DNA of 64,000 nucleotides from JABDGV01 sp964577935 (GTDB lineage Bacteria > Chlamydiota > Chlamydiia > Chlamydiales > FEN-1388). The stretch is taken from positions 94,071-158,070 of the forward strand of contig CAZOAJ010000002.1 in NCBI GenBank assembly GCA_964577935.1, in the 5' to 3' direction. The translations under genes were made by a program, and so were the position numbers. Position 1 is the first letter of the stretch, and the number at the start of each line of letters is the position of its first letter. The notes under the pieces were generated by a model that did no database searches, was not told the DNA's origin, and worked only from the letters and a program-made list of their open reading frames with translations. This document shows positions 53,611 through 63,068 of this stretch, piece by piece.

Positions 53611-54573
53611 ATGTCGTTATTAATTGATAAGCAACAATTGTGCCTCTATTCAGAACCTGAAATGAGTGAAGCTGAACATAAAAAGATGGCCGACAAAGCC
53701 ATTGATTTTGTTCAAGAAATTGCAAACAAGTCTTCTCTTGTAGTCGATCAGAAAATTGTGCAGGTTTGGGATACAGAATATAGGCTATGGATCAAGAGCT
53801 CCACAGGAATATGCAAGATAAAGGCTCAAGGACAATCAGGCGAGATCTCTACACTCTTCATAAATCAGGACTCCTATCGTTTAAATTCTGAAGGCATAGC
53901 ACGCATAAAAAAGTGGTTTTCGGGAGAAGAGGGCCCTATTCTCCCTCTCAAAGGAAATGAGTCCGAATCTGTTTCATGGGAACGTATAAAACCTTTAAAG
54001 AATTCCTTTTGGGATTCCTGGAAAGAGATTTCAAGTTTAAAAAAGCTATATGAACAAGAGATATATCCTCATGTGAAGCAATATATGCATCTTTTGATGG
54101 AGAAGGACGACTCCATATTAGAAGTATGTGGCGGAGATGGAAAATTAGCGAGCGAAATTCTGGATGAATTGGGACATAAAGTTACAGAATATTACCTTGT
54201 CGACCGCAATGATGAGAGCCTAAAAAAGGCAAAAAGTGCATTACAACCGTTCATAACAAATAGAAAAGTGAAATTGGTTTCATGTGACCTTGAGAAAGAG
54301 ACTCTTCATGAAATTAGAACGACTTTTAATTTTGTACTAGGGATCGGCGCGCTCACAACTGGGGTCTTGAAAAAGGAAGCGGCAAGAGACGTTTTTCGTG
54401 AGCTTGCGTCTATGACAAAACCTTCTGGGTACATTATACTCGCAGGAGCTAATAAACAATGGGTTGATTCGGAGATAATCAAAGCTGAAGGGTTTAGCAT
54501 AAAAAACATGTCCTTACCTAATTCTGAACAGCAATTTTATGTGGCTCAGAAGCTGCAAGTTTCAAAGCTTTAA
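53611..54573 (+). CDS. SAM-dependent methyltransferase with unknown N-terminal domain
   Basis: The last 165 of 320 residues form a class I methyltransferase: SILEVCGGDGKLASEIL (motif I, where LDVGCGxG is usual), YYLVDRNDESLKKAK (motif II acid), VSCDLEKE, and FVLGIGALTTG, ending in YIILAGANKQW. The first 150 residues are unassigned. The leader is almost pure A+T and has no ribosome site. Substrate unknown. It lies 72 bases before the ABC exporter genes, and a link is possible. Confidence 0.75.
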   Translation: MSLLIDKQQLCLYSEPEMSEAEHKKMADKAIDFVQEIANKSSLVVDQKIVQVWDTEYRLWIKSSTGICKIKAQGQSGEISTLFINQDSYRLNSEGIARIKKWFSGEEGPILPLKGNESESVSWERIKPLKNSFWDSWKEISSLKKLYEQEIYPHVKQYMHLLMEKDDSILEVCGGDGKLASEILDELGHKVTEYYLVDRNDESLKKAKSALQPFITNRKVKLVSCDLEKETLHEIRTTFNFVLGIGALTTGVLKKEAARDVFRELASMTKPSGYIILAGANKQWVDSEIIKAEGFSIKNMSLPNSEQQFYVAQKLQVSKL

Positions 54574-54618
54574 CCCCTAAAGATTTCTACGATCAAAAGA
54601 GCACATCGCCTATTCTAC

Positions 54619-54643
54619 ATATGGTTATGCTTTATATGGTTAT
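54619..54643. repeat. short tandem duplication before ABC genes
   Basis: ATATGGTTAT occurs at 54619-54628 and 54634-54643 (period 15), immediately upstream of the ABC ATPase start. Confidence 0.7.
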
Positions 54644-54651
54644 CCTTGATT

Positions 54652-55629
54652 ATGTCTATTCTATCCGTCCGTTCACTCTATAAATCATACCGCACTCCAA
54701 AGCGTCGAGAAGGCTTTTTGGGCGGATTCAAGGCTCTCTTATCCAGAGAGTATGAAACCAGAATTGCGCTTGACAGGATCTCTTTTGATCTTGGAGAGGG
54801 TGATCTTGTTGGTTACATCGGCCCGAATGGTGCAGGCAAGAGCACTACGGTAAAAATTCTATCAGGCATCCTTGTCCCTGAAAGTGGTGAGGTTTCAGTT
54901 CTTGGAAAAATCCCCTGGCAGAATCGTATAGAGACTGTGCGTCAAATAGGTGTGGTATTTGGCCAAAGAACTCAGCTTTGGTGGGATCTTCAGGTAATCG
55001 AGTCATTTGAACTCCTGAAGGCAATTTATCATATCCCAGAAAATCAATATAAAAAAAAGCTTTCCGATCTCTCCGATGCACTCGATTTGTCTAAGCTCTT
55101 AACTGTTCCTGTAAGACTACTCAGTTTAGGCCAACGGATGCGCTGCGATCTTGCCGCTTCTCTTCTTCATTCTCCAAAAATTCTTTTTCTCGACGAACCA
55201 ACCATCGGTCTTGACGCTGTAAGCAAACTAGCTGTCCGTGATTTCATTCGACATCTTAATAGAGAGCATAAGGTAACGATTTTGCTCACAACACACGATA
55301 TGGATGATATCGAAGCGCTCTGCCGTAGGGTTCTCATTTTGAATGAGGGAAAGATTTACTTTGACGGGTCTCTCGAGCAGTTGCGAAAAAAAATATTACC
55401 TGAGCGGCGCTTGATCATCGACCTACTCGAAGAAAACCCTTCAATGCAAGACCTGCCTGCCCAATTGATTCGGCAAGAAGGACATCGCATTTGGCTCAGC
55501 TTCAATCCTACTACCACCCCGGTACAAGAACTTATTGCCCGTGTGACAAATTCTCATGCGATTGCAGATTTGTTTGTGGAAAACCCACCTATTGAAGAAC
55601 TTATTAGCAAATATTATAAAAATTTATGA
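54652..55629 (+). CDS. ABC transporter ATP-binding protein (COG4586 type)
   Basis: The protein has about 325 residues with Walker A GPNGAGKST, the Q-loop in FGQRTQLWWDLQV, signature LSLGQRMRCDLAASLL, Walker B ILFLDEPTIGLD and the H-loop TTHDMDD. The FGQRTQLWWDL segment is typical of the COG4586 group, which pairs with two small permeases. ATG 54652 is preferred over TTG 54646. It overlaps the first permease gene by four bases. The substrate is unknown; related systems export drugs or lipids. Confidence 0.9.
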   Translation: MSILSVRSLYKSYRTPKRREGFLGGFKALLSREYETRIALDRISFDLGEGDLVGYIGPNGAGKSTTVKILSGILVPESGEVSVLGKIPWQNRIETVRQIGVVFGQRTQLWWDLQVIESFELLKAIYHIPENQYKKKLSDLSDALDLSKLLTVPVRLLSLGQRMRCDLAASLLHSPKILFLDEPTIGLDAVSKLAVRDFIRHLNREHKVTILLTTHDMDDIEALCRRVLILNEGKIYFDGSLEQLRKKILPERRLIIDLLEENPSMQDLPAQLIRQEGHRIWLSFNPTTTPVQELIARVTNSHAIADLFVENPPIEELISKYYKNL

Positions 55630-56417
55630 GCGCGTATCTTGCGATTCTAAAGATTCGAACGAAAGCATTCTTGCAATATCGATCTGCCGCTTTCGCTGCC
55701 GCCTGTGCGCAGACTTTTTGGGGAATCGTCACAGTAATGATTTATCGCGCTTTTTATGCAGAAACTGCTACTTCTGAACCAATTTCTTTGAATCAAGCAA
55801 TTACTTTCATTTGGCTGGGACAAGCACTCTTGCAGTTGATTCCTTGGTCGATTGATAAGGAAATCAAGGCACAAGTGAAAAATGGCAATGTTGCTTATGA
55901 ATTGATCCGTCCTATCAATCTCTACACACTTTGGTTTGTTAGATCTTTTGCCCTGAGATCAGTTCCTACTTTGATGCGCTGTGTACCGGTTTTTGCAATT
56001 GGTGGTTGGCTATTTGGACTCTCTCCTCCTGTTTCGTGGGAAGCAGGTATTGTCTTTTGCCTTTCTGTGATATTTGCATTGCTCCTCTCGTCTGCTATTA
56101 CAACCATAGTGCTGATTTCTCTTTTCTGGACGATATCGGGCGAAGGCATCGAGCGCCTGTTACCTCACCTAACTATCCTCTTATCTGGAATGGTCGTTCC
56201 GCTTCCGCTGTTTCCTTCATGGATCCAGCCATTTTTAAGCATCCAGCCCTTTCGAGGTGTCATGGATATTCCTTGCCGTCTCTATACCGGCGTAATCCCC
56301 GCTAAGGACGCATTCTACTGCTTTGGATTTCAACTGGCCTGGATGCTCGCATTCATTCTGTTAGGAAAATGGTTGATCAATAGAGCGATGAAGAATTTTG
56401 TGATCCAAGGAGGATAA
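55626..56417 (+). CDS. ABC-2 type permease (COG4587-like)
   Basis: The protein (263 residues) has six helices and no enzyme motif. RPINLYTLWFVRSFALR and the last-helix region FQLAWMLAFILLGKWLINRAM resemble the first permease of the COG4586/4587/3694 exporters. Its ATG overlaps the ATPase stop and its own stop directly precedes the next ATG, so the three proteins are made together. Confidence 0.85.
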   Translation: MSAYLAILKIRTKAFLQYRSAAFAAACAQTFWGIVTVMIYRAFYAETATSEPISLNQAITFIWLGQALLQLIPWSIDKEIKAQVKNGNVAYELIRPINLYTLWFVRSFALRSVPTLMRCVPVFAIGGWLFGLSPPVSWEAGIVFCLSVIFALLLSSAITTIVLISLFWTISGEGIERLLPHLTILLSGMVVPLPLFPSWIQPFLSIQPFRGVMDIPCRLYTGVIPAKDAFYCFGFQLAWMLAFILLGKWLINRAMKNFVIQGG

Positions 56418-57197
56418 ATGTTATTCTGGAAACTTATATCTGCATCGCTTCGGTCGCAAATGCAATACCCTGCATCCTTTCTGATGCTAAGTACGAGCCT
56501 CTTTATAGGATCTTTTGTAGATATTTTAGGGATATGGGTTTTATTTGATCGTTTCGAAATGGTTAAAGGATGGACGCTTCCAGAGATCGGGCTTATATAT
56601 GGGACGATCAATATGGGATTCGCACTGGCAGAGCTTTTTTCCCGTGGATTCGACAAATTCACTGAAACACTCAAATATGGGGATTTCGACCGACTGCTAC
56701 TTCGTCCCATCAGCCCATTATTTCAGATCGCAGTCCATGAACTATATGCAATACGTATCGGACGATTTATCCAAGGCTTGACTGTACTCGTTTGGAGCTT
56801 ATGCAGTCTCTCTTTCCCCATTACCTCAATTCATGTTTTTACCCTTCTATTTTCGATTTTTGGAACGACATGTCTCTTCTATGGGTTATTTATAATTCAA
56901 GCCACGATCGCATTTTGGACAATTGAAACGCTTGAACTGATGAATATTGCAACTTACGGAGGTGTCCAAACTGGACAGTATCCAATGAGCATATATAACA
57001 AGACTTTCCGTCTTATCTTTACCTTACTCATTCCAATTGCCTGCGTTGCCTACTACCCGATAGCGACTCTCTTACACCATGAATCAATTCCTTTATGGCT
57101 CGGGACTATCCTTCCTGCTGCGGGAGCTCTCTTTCTCTATATTGCCTGTCAATTTTGGCATTACGGTGTTCGCCATTATCGCTCCACTGGCAATTAA
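56418..57197 (+). CDS. ABC-2 type permease (COG3694-like)
   Basis: The second permease of the exporter has 259 residues and six helices. It carries the segment ELFSRGFDKFTETLKYGDFD followed by RLLLRPISPLFQ, which is characteristic of this group, and ends in QFWHYGVRHYRSTGN. It starts immediately after the first permease. Downstream, GCCACCTT (57198-57205) could pair with AAGGTGGC (57306-57313), but the 100-base loop makes that doubtful. Confidence 0.86.
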   Translation: MLFWKLISASLRSQMQYPASFLMLSTSLFIGSFVDILGIWVLFDRFEMVKGWTLPEIGLIYGTINMGFALAELFSRGFDKFTETLKYGDFDRLLLRPISPLFQIAVHELYAIRIGRFIQGLTVLVWSLCSLSFPITSIHVFTLLFSIFGTTCLFYGLFIIQATIAFWTIETLELMNIATYGGVQTGQYPMSIYNKTFRLIFTLLIPIACVAYYPIATLLHHESIPLWLGTILPAAGALFLYIACQFWHYGVRHYRSTGN

Positions 57198-57374
57198 GCC
57201 ACCTTAATAACTAGCATGTTGTAATTAGATACATAGACACAGAAGTGTAAAAAATAAATTTTATAGACTACCCTAATTTTCCCTATATTCATTATTTTGG
57301 CATGAAAGGTGGCCTATCTATTTTACGGATGTGAGATCAGCCATTAGATACTTGCCACAAATGAGGAATCCCTA

Positions 57375-58448
57375 ATGAATGTACTTAAGAAATGTCTACA
57401 AGCAACGCTTTGCATATTGAGCATTTCGACATCAAGCATTGTGATAGCAAAGACTTCAAACGACGCACATCATCACAAGACAAATCGTAAATACTATACT
57501 TTTAATTATCCTGAACAAGCCTCCGGGGGAGAAACCCTGCTTACAGGGATTCGAAAAGTTTCTGGAAAGCACAACAGCTACTACATAAGCGGCTTTTATA
57601 AGTATCCAAATGGAGCGTCCGTAATATCATTTGTGTATAAGGGACCGTTGTCAGGCAATGGAACATGGAATACACTCAACTATCCATCCTCATCCGGTAT
57701 CACAGTACTAGAAACCAATCTCTACGGTCCGAATAATGGGCCAAGATCTGAGATACAGGTCGTGGGCAACTACACCACCGAAGAAACAGGAGCATCAGCA
57801 ATAGGCTGCCTATATGAAGGGCCTTTGGATGGCTCTGGAAAGTGGACCTCACTCATTCCTACTTCTTCATCTCAAGTCCTAGATACAATAGCCCATAGCA
57901 CTATGGGAGGCCTTGTCGTAGGAAACTACAACACGCAGCCTCATGTAAGTAAAGCATTTATCTATGATATTAAAAAAGGTGTGTACCACGATATCAAGAA
58001 ACCTGAGGCAGTTGATATTACAGCATACGGTATTTGGCACAATGGTGGTCATTCATATACCATTTGTGGTGGATATTCTAATGCCGACGTTATTTCTGGG
58101 CTCGATTCAGCATATTTAGTCGATTGGAATAATAAAAAACGTAGATTCAGTAATTGGAGAACATTTAGCTACAAGAACGATCCTCTCAAGGCAGTTGTCA
58201 CACACTTCGATGGAATCACTTCAGATGGCAATGGCGGCTATAATCTCACAGGCGACTGGTCAGGAGTTGCCGATGGTCCACAATCTGGATTCTTCTGCAA
58301 TGTACGCGGAAACAAAGCAACCTGGTCATCAATATCATTCCCCCATCATAAACTTACTTCAGGCAATTCAGTCTCTCAAAAAATTGTGATCGGGGTATAT
58401 CCATCAAACAAAACGAATTCCGTATATGGGTACATCTCTATTCCTTAA
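57375..58448 (+). CDS. exported beta-repeat protein of unknown function
   Basis: The protein (357 residues) starts with a signal peptide (CLQATLCILSISTSSIVIA). The mature part repeats a motif with YKGPLSGNGTWNTLNYP and YEGPLDGSGKWTSL, plus VVGNYTTEETGASAIG and VVGNYNTQPHVSKAF, at about 50-residue spacing, suggesting a beta-propeller. Related repeats occur, as far as I recall, in other amoeba-associated bacteria. A secreted or surface role is inferred. Confidence 0.7.
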   Translation: MNVLKKCLQATLCILSISTSSIVIAKTSNDAHHHKTNRKYYTFNYPEQASGGETLLTGIRKVSGKHNSYYISGFYKYPNGASVISFVYKGPLSGNGTWNTLNYPSSSGITVLETNLYGPNNGPRSEIQVVGNYTTEETGASAIGCLYEGPLDGSGKWTSLIPTSSSQVLDTIAHSTMGGLVVGNYNTQPHVSKAFIYDIKKGVYHDIKKPEAVDITAYGIWHNGGHSYTICGGYSNADVISGLDSAYLVDWNNKKRRFSNWRTFSYKNDPLKAVVTHFDGITSDGNGGYNLTGDWSGVADGPQSGFFCNVRGNKATWSSISFPHHKLTSGNSVSQKIVIGVYPSNKTNSVYGYISIP

Positions 58449-58594
58449 ACGATATCTGATTATAGACAGCAGAAAAAGTTGATAGATAAGTGCTTACAGG
58501 CTTTTTACAACTTTGAAAAAAAAAGAGCTCCCTATATACCTCAGTAAGGTGATATTTTTATTGAATCAATTACGATTGAAGTGATGACACACGA

Positions 58595-60139
58595 ATGAAA
58601 CGCCCCCTTCTTTACATCAGCATAACTCTGCTTACAGCCGGCTGTAAAGTAGGCCCTGATTATCAAAAACCAGAAGCTCCCACTCAAATTGCCTATACTG
58701 AAGCCAAAGAAGAAAAAACCTTTGTTCCTAAAGACGAAGATCTCGTTACATGGTGGAAGGTCTTTAATGACCCTTTTCTTGATCAACTACTCAATGAAAC
58801 CGTTTCTGGAAATTTTGATTATAGAATTGCCTTAGAACACGTTTCTCAAGCAAGATCCCAATATTGGATGCAATTTACAGACATCCTTCCTGAGTTTGTT
58901 TTTGACGCTCAAACGTCCCGATACCGTGCAAGTCAAGCGTTTAGATCCTCGCAGCCTCCAACTACCTCATCCTCAACCACATCGACAACTACAACAGCAG
59001 CAACTCCACTAACACCTGCCAGCACAACCACTACATCGACAAATTCTTCCATCTCAGGAGCCAAACTCTCTCCAACTCAAAGTTTCTTCCAACTTGGATT
59101 TGACGCTATCTGGGAAATTGATCTCTTTGGAAAATTACAAAGGTCCGCTGATGCAGCTCATGATACCTTAGAAGCAATGGATGAGACTTCAAGAGACGTC
59201 AAAATCACCGTCTTGAGCGAAGTTGCCAACACCTATTCTCTTATCTGTGTCCTACAAGAAAAAGTGGCTGTTGCAAGCCAAATAGTTGAGGCAGATGAAG
59301 AGTTACTCGCATTAGCAAATGATCGTTTTCGCTCAGGAATTGCAAACGAGCAAAGCGTCGAAAGCGCAATAGCAACACTAGAAATTGATAAGGCGAATTT
59401 AAAAGTTTTTCAAACTCAATTAAAAGAAAATATATATTCCTTATCTGTTCTTTTGGGGAGAGATCCAGAAACTCTGATTGAACCTTTTACAATTAAGCGC
59501 CCCATTCCAATGGCGCAAGGAAAAATACCAGCAGGCATACCAGCAGATCTTTTGAAACGCAGACACGATGTGCGAGCCGCCGAAAGAACACTCGCATCAG
59601 CCACAGAACAAGTTGGAGTCGCTGTCGCTCAGCGCTATCCAACAATCTCGCTCACAGGATCAAGCAGCTCATTTGCTGCCAACCCTCTTCAAGGGGCAAA
59701 TGCTGGATTCACATCGGATAAGGCAAATAAATTGTTTAAAAACTCCGCTCGAATTTGGGGTATTGGAGCTCTGTTCACGGTCCCTGTCTTTGACTTCGGA
59801 AAGAGACTTGCCGGCGTCGAACTTCAAATGGCAATTCAGCGAGAAGCATTGCTATCCTATCAAAAAACGGTTATTGCAGCGCTCCAAGAGGTAGAAATTT
59901 CCCTTGCCACCTATTTTAATGAAGAAGAAAGAGAATCCAGTTACAGCGCTGCAGCAATGGCTAACAAAAGAAACTATGACCTGACTTTGAATCTCTTTAA
60001 AGCGGGTCTCGTGGATTACTCATCGGTAAATGAGGCAAAAGAGATTTGGCTAAGAGATGTCGTGACATTAACTGATAGCAAACAATCCCTTACAAGCGCT
60101 CTCATTGCAGTCTATAAAAGCTTAGGCGGAGACTGGTAA
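58595..60139 (+). CDS. outer-membrane efflux lipoprotein (TolC/OprM, NodT family)
   Basis: This 514-residue lipoprotein (TLLTAGC, C17) of the RND efflux outer-membrane family contains CKVGPDYQKPEAP, WWKVFNDPFLDQLL, LFGKLQRSADAAHDTLEA, RFRSGIANEQSVESA and RRHDVRAAERTLASAT. It would form the trimeric exit duct. A Ser/Thr-rich insertion (118-155) interrupts the first long helix/barrel segment. No RND pump or fusion protein is beside it; the ABC exporter is about 1.4 kb upstream. The substrate is unknown. Confidence 0.9.
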   Translation: MKRPLLYISITLLTAGCKVGPDYQKPEAPTQIAYTEAKEEKTFVPKDEDLVTWWKVFNDPFLDQLLNETVSGNFDYRIALEHVSQARSQYWMQFTDILPEFVFDAQTSRYRASQAFRSSQPPTTSSSTTSTTTTAATPLTPASTTTTSTNSSISGAKLSPTQSFFQLGFDAIWEIDLFGKLQRSADAAHDTLEAMDETSRDVKITVLSEVANTYSLICVLQEKVAVASQIVEADEELLALANDRFRSGIANEQSVESAIATLEIDKANLKVFQTQLKENIYSLSVLLGRDPETLIEPFTIKRPIPMAQGKIPAGIPADLLKRRHDVRAAERTLASATEQVGVAVAQRYPTISLTGSSSSFAANPLQGANAGFTSDKANKLFKNSARIWGIGALFTVPVFDFGKRLAGVELQMAIQREALLSYQKTVIAALQEVEISLATYFNEEERESSYSAAAMANKRNYDLTLNLFKAGLVDYSSVNEAKEIWLRDVVTLTDSKQSLTSALIAVYKSLGGDW

Positions 60140-60281
60140 ATTTCGACCCTCCAGCTCCAACTTTCTACCCCGGACTCCCCTAGCACGGATACTTCACGAA
60201 TAAAAAAACGATTCCTTAATTACTCAGCAATACAATAAAATTCTCTTTTATTAAAAATTCCACAATTTAAATAAGGCACCA

Positions 60282-61832
60282 ATGTCGTTATCCGCTATTG
60301 AATACACATCACGAACTCTTCCATACGATGAAATCTCGAGGAACCCAGACTCTTCTACACATCCTCAAAATATCAATAGCGGACACTCCCAAAAAGCAAT
60401 ATCGATAATTGAAAAGACTTTGAACGAAACCGCCTTACGGTCTGTTTCCTGGACACAAGAAGCAAAAGATCGTTTTAAAAAACTTATCGACAATGGAACA
60501 CCTCTACGTAAAGTATCGCATATATTAACCGCTGAGTTACATCAGCCATTCACTTTTCGAGATGTAGCATTCTATAAAAACAAGCTTGGAGGATTAATTC
60601 CCTCGAATAAAAGGAATGAAAGCAGACTTAAAAGATCTCCCTTGCCGGACAAACCGATCGATAAACATGCTTTTTGGACAGCAGATGAAAAAGAAACGTG
60701 CCAGAAGCTGCTTGACGAGAAAAAACTGCTTACAAGGAATAAAAAAAGTTTATCTTATAAAAAAATAGCCGAAATTCTCACAAAAAAATTTCGGGTAAAA
60801 TTTACCACTGGAATGATTCAGTACTATTCTGATCGTTATGCGTCATATCAAAACTCAAAAGTTACCAGATCAAGCCAAGATAATGTATACATAATCCCTC
60901 CCAAACATCCCGTATGGAAGTCGATTAAATTAAATAAATCTTACACATCTATAGAAAGGAGAACGATCTCTCCTCTAAACTACGTTGGGAATAAAAATGC
61001 GCTCACACCACTTATTTGGAATTTACTCCCAAATGCCGTGGTTCAAAATAAAATGACCGTAGTAAGCCCATTTGCTGGATCAATGCCGGTTGAGTTAACG
61101 CTCGCAATGAAAAATATAAAAGTAATCGCTGGAGATGCATTTAAGGAGCTCTGTAATTTCTGGAAGTGCCTTTTTGAAGACAAAGTTAAACTGGCTAGAA
61201 ATGTTCAATCCTGGATAAAGAAGAATCCAAATCTTGTACCCACCCAAGAAAAATATAATGAGCTACGAAACCTTTGCACAACGCTTCTTCAAGATTCAAA
61301 CATGCCTGATTCAAACAGGTTTCTCAGCGCTACTTATTTTTTTATCTTGAATAAAGTATCCCTTAATGCTTTGGGACTCGCTACACAAAGTGGTTTAAGC
61401 AAAAATAAATTGGAAGAATTTTCCAAATCCGAACCTGCAGCATTGATCCAGTCATTTCGAAACAGCTTAAAGAAAAATATCTCTATTGAAGAGATCGACT
61501 ACAAACAGCTTATTGGAAGCAATCCTGAGGCATTTTTATTTTTAGATCCTCCCTACTGGTACAACACACCTAGAGAAAATCGATTGTATGGAGTAGATGG
61601 AGAATTACATAAAAACTTTAAACATGAAGATCTCCATAACATCATAAAGACCAGAAATAATTGGCTTTTATGCTACAACGACTGTCCAAAAGTACGAGAC
61701 TTATACAAAGGATTTACTTTTGTTCAAATCCCCTGTAAGCGATCTCATAGAATGAGTGAATTGCTCATCTTAAGCCATGACCTTGCAAAAGAGCGCACGC
61801 AAAAGCTTAAGGAGCTCAAACAAGAAATTTAA
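60282..61832 (+). CDS. Dam-type DNA adenine methylase fused to two Myb/SANT-like domains
   Basis: The C-terminal 290 of 516 residues are a Dam-like N6-adenine methylase with NYVGNK (233-238), SPFAGSMPVE (262-271), the acidic GDAF (D285) and the catalytic DPPY (422-425). The N-terminal 190 residues hold two Trp-led helical units, W57-TQEAKDRFKKLIDNG and W132-TADEKETCQKLLDEK, each ending in an F-x-F region, like the units of the 7.8 kb gene. AAGG lies five bases before the ATG. DNA modification in the bacterium or in the host nucleus are both conceivable. Target site unknown. Confidence 0.82.
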   Translation: MSLSAIEYTSRTLPYDEISRNPDSSTHPQNINSGHSQKAISIIEKTLNETALRSVSWTQEAKDRFKKLIDNGTPLRKVSHILTAELHQPFTFRDVAFYKNKLGGLIPSNKRNESRLKRSPLPDKPIDKHAFWTADEKETCQKLLDEKKLLTRNKKSLSYKKIAEILTKKFRVKFTTGMIQYYSDRYASYQNSKVTRSSQDNVYIIPPKHPVWKSIKLNKSYTSIERRTISPLNYVGNKNALTPLIWNLLPNAVVQNKMTVVSPFAGSMPVELTLAMKNIKVIAGDAFKELCNFWKCLFEDKVKLARNVQSWIKKNPNLVPTQEKYNELRNLCTTLLQDSNMPDSNRFLSATYFFILNKVSLNALGLATQSGLSKNKLEEFSKSEPAALIQSFRNSLKKNISIEEIDYKQLIGSNPEAFLFLDPPYWYNTPRENRLYGVDGELHKNFKHEDLHNIIKTRNNWLLCYNDCPKVRDLYKGFTFVQIPCKRSHRMSELLILSHDLAKERTQKLKELKQEI

Positions 61833-62183
61833 AGATGACCTCTCGATAGAAATCAAAATTATTTTTCTTTTCCTCTCTATTTTTGTGTAGTCATCAATTT
61901 TGAATTTTCTCCATAAATGATGACTCATACTATGTAGAAGATTGCTAATTTATTTTGTGATTCTGACTAACGCAAAACATGAGCCTGGGTTGCCCCTATT
62001 GGAGCGTCAAAGCTATTTATTAGAGGCAACCAAGCGCATAAGTTCGTTAGACAAAAGGTCAAAAGATATGACTCGATTTTGCGTAAGGTGAGCAATAATT
62101 CAAGATGGATTAGCAATCCACAGCACAAGACAAATTGACAAGACCACTTGAGCCACGTGAATATCAGATCGAGGAGAAAATCT
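61833..62183. other. 351-base gap with hairpins, no gene seen
   Basis: AGTCATCA (61889-61896) pairs with TGATGACT (61918-61925) and may end the methylase transcript. GGTTGCC near 61986 pairs with GGCAACC near 62020. GAGGAG just before 62184 is the ribosome site of the peptidase gene. A short minus-strand reading frame here has no features of a gene. Confidence 0.4.
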
Positions 62184-63068
62184 ATGTTCAAACAAACCCT
62201 CTTTTGTTCGCTTCTATCAATTCTCTCATTAACGCTTAAGATCCATTCTGAAGAATTTATTATCCCAAGAAATTATGTTCATATTGAATGTCAAATGCAG
62301 CCCTTATCCCTGACAACAAAAACTCTCTCACATAAGAAGCAGTTGATTCAAAAGGGCTTCAAAAGCCTTGGGCTATCAGGCTATAATCAAACTAAATATG
62401 AAATAAGCGGCAACTGGTGTGGCTATGTAGCAACAACCAAAACTTCTAAATCCCATGCTCGATCTGTTACACGAGTTTCAGGAAGATGGAACGTTCCTAC
62501 TCTGTCCCCATCGATAACTTCCACCAAAACCTATAGTTCTACATGGATTGGTATAGATGGGTTTTCGAGTCCCACAGTCGAACAAATAGGAACTGAGCAT
62601 GATTTTTCTCATGGGAAACAGAATAATTATGCCTGGTTTGAAATGCATCCTCAAGGCGCCTTCGAAATTATCGGATTCCCAGTACGTCGAAATGATCAAA
62701 TTGGCGGAGAAGTCAAGTACGTTGGAAACGATCTTTTTAAACTTACCTTGGTCAATTACACGAGAGGCGTATTCACTGTGATACCGAGCACCTACACAAA
62801 AATAAAAAAAGCCTTGAGAAATTCAGCTGAATGGATAGTTGAGGCACCAAACTCCTCTGAAGGACTTTTGCCTCTTGCCGAATTTAGCGCCATCACCTTT
62901 ACGCAGTGTAATGCGACAATCAATGGTCAATTCGGTCTCCTTAACAACAGGAGCAGTTGGAAACTTCAGCCAATCCTCATGAAAACACAAGACAACTTAT
63001 TCAAGGCATATCCTTCAAGTCTCACAGATAAAGATTCTATATTTCACGTACTTTGGGACCATGAATAG
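62184..63068 (+). CDS. secreted glutamic peptidase (family G1, eqolisin-like)
   Basis: The protein has 294 residues. A signal peptide (MFKQTLFCSLLSILSLTLKIHS) is followed by a G1 peptidase domain with NWCGYVA, VSGRWNVPT, STWIGIDGFSSPTVEQIGTE and SAEWIVEAP. The segments that hold the catalytic Gln (Q134) and Glu (in 214-220) are both present. G1 peptidases are acid endopeptidases best known from fungi, so this one could work in an acidified vacuole. GAGGAG seven bases before ATG 62184 sets the start. Confidence 0.88.
   Translation: MFKQTLFCSLLSILSLTLKIHSEEFIIPRNYVHIECQMQPLSLTTKTLSHKKQLIQKGFKSLGLSGYNQTKYEISGNWCGYVATTKTSKSHARSVTRVSGRWNVPTLSPSITSTKTYSSTWIGIDGFSSPTVEQIGTEHDFSHGKQNNYAWFEMHPQGAFEIIGFPVRRNDQIGGEVKYVGNDLFKLTLVNYTRGVFTVIPSTYTKIKKALRNSAEWIVEAPNSSEGLLPLAEFSAITFTQCNATINGQFGLLNNRSSWKLQPILMKTQDNLFKAYPSSLTDKDSIFHVLWDHE

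Noticed and set aside
61967..62191. Minus-strand 74-codon reading frame before the peptidase gene
   Set aside because: It has no ribosome site or recognisable domain and overlaps the peptidase start region; probably chance.
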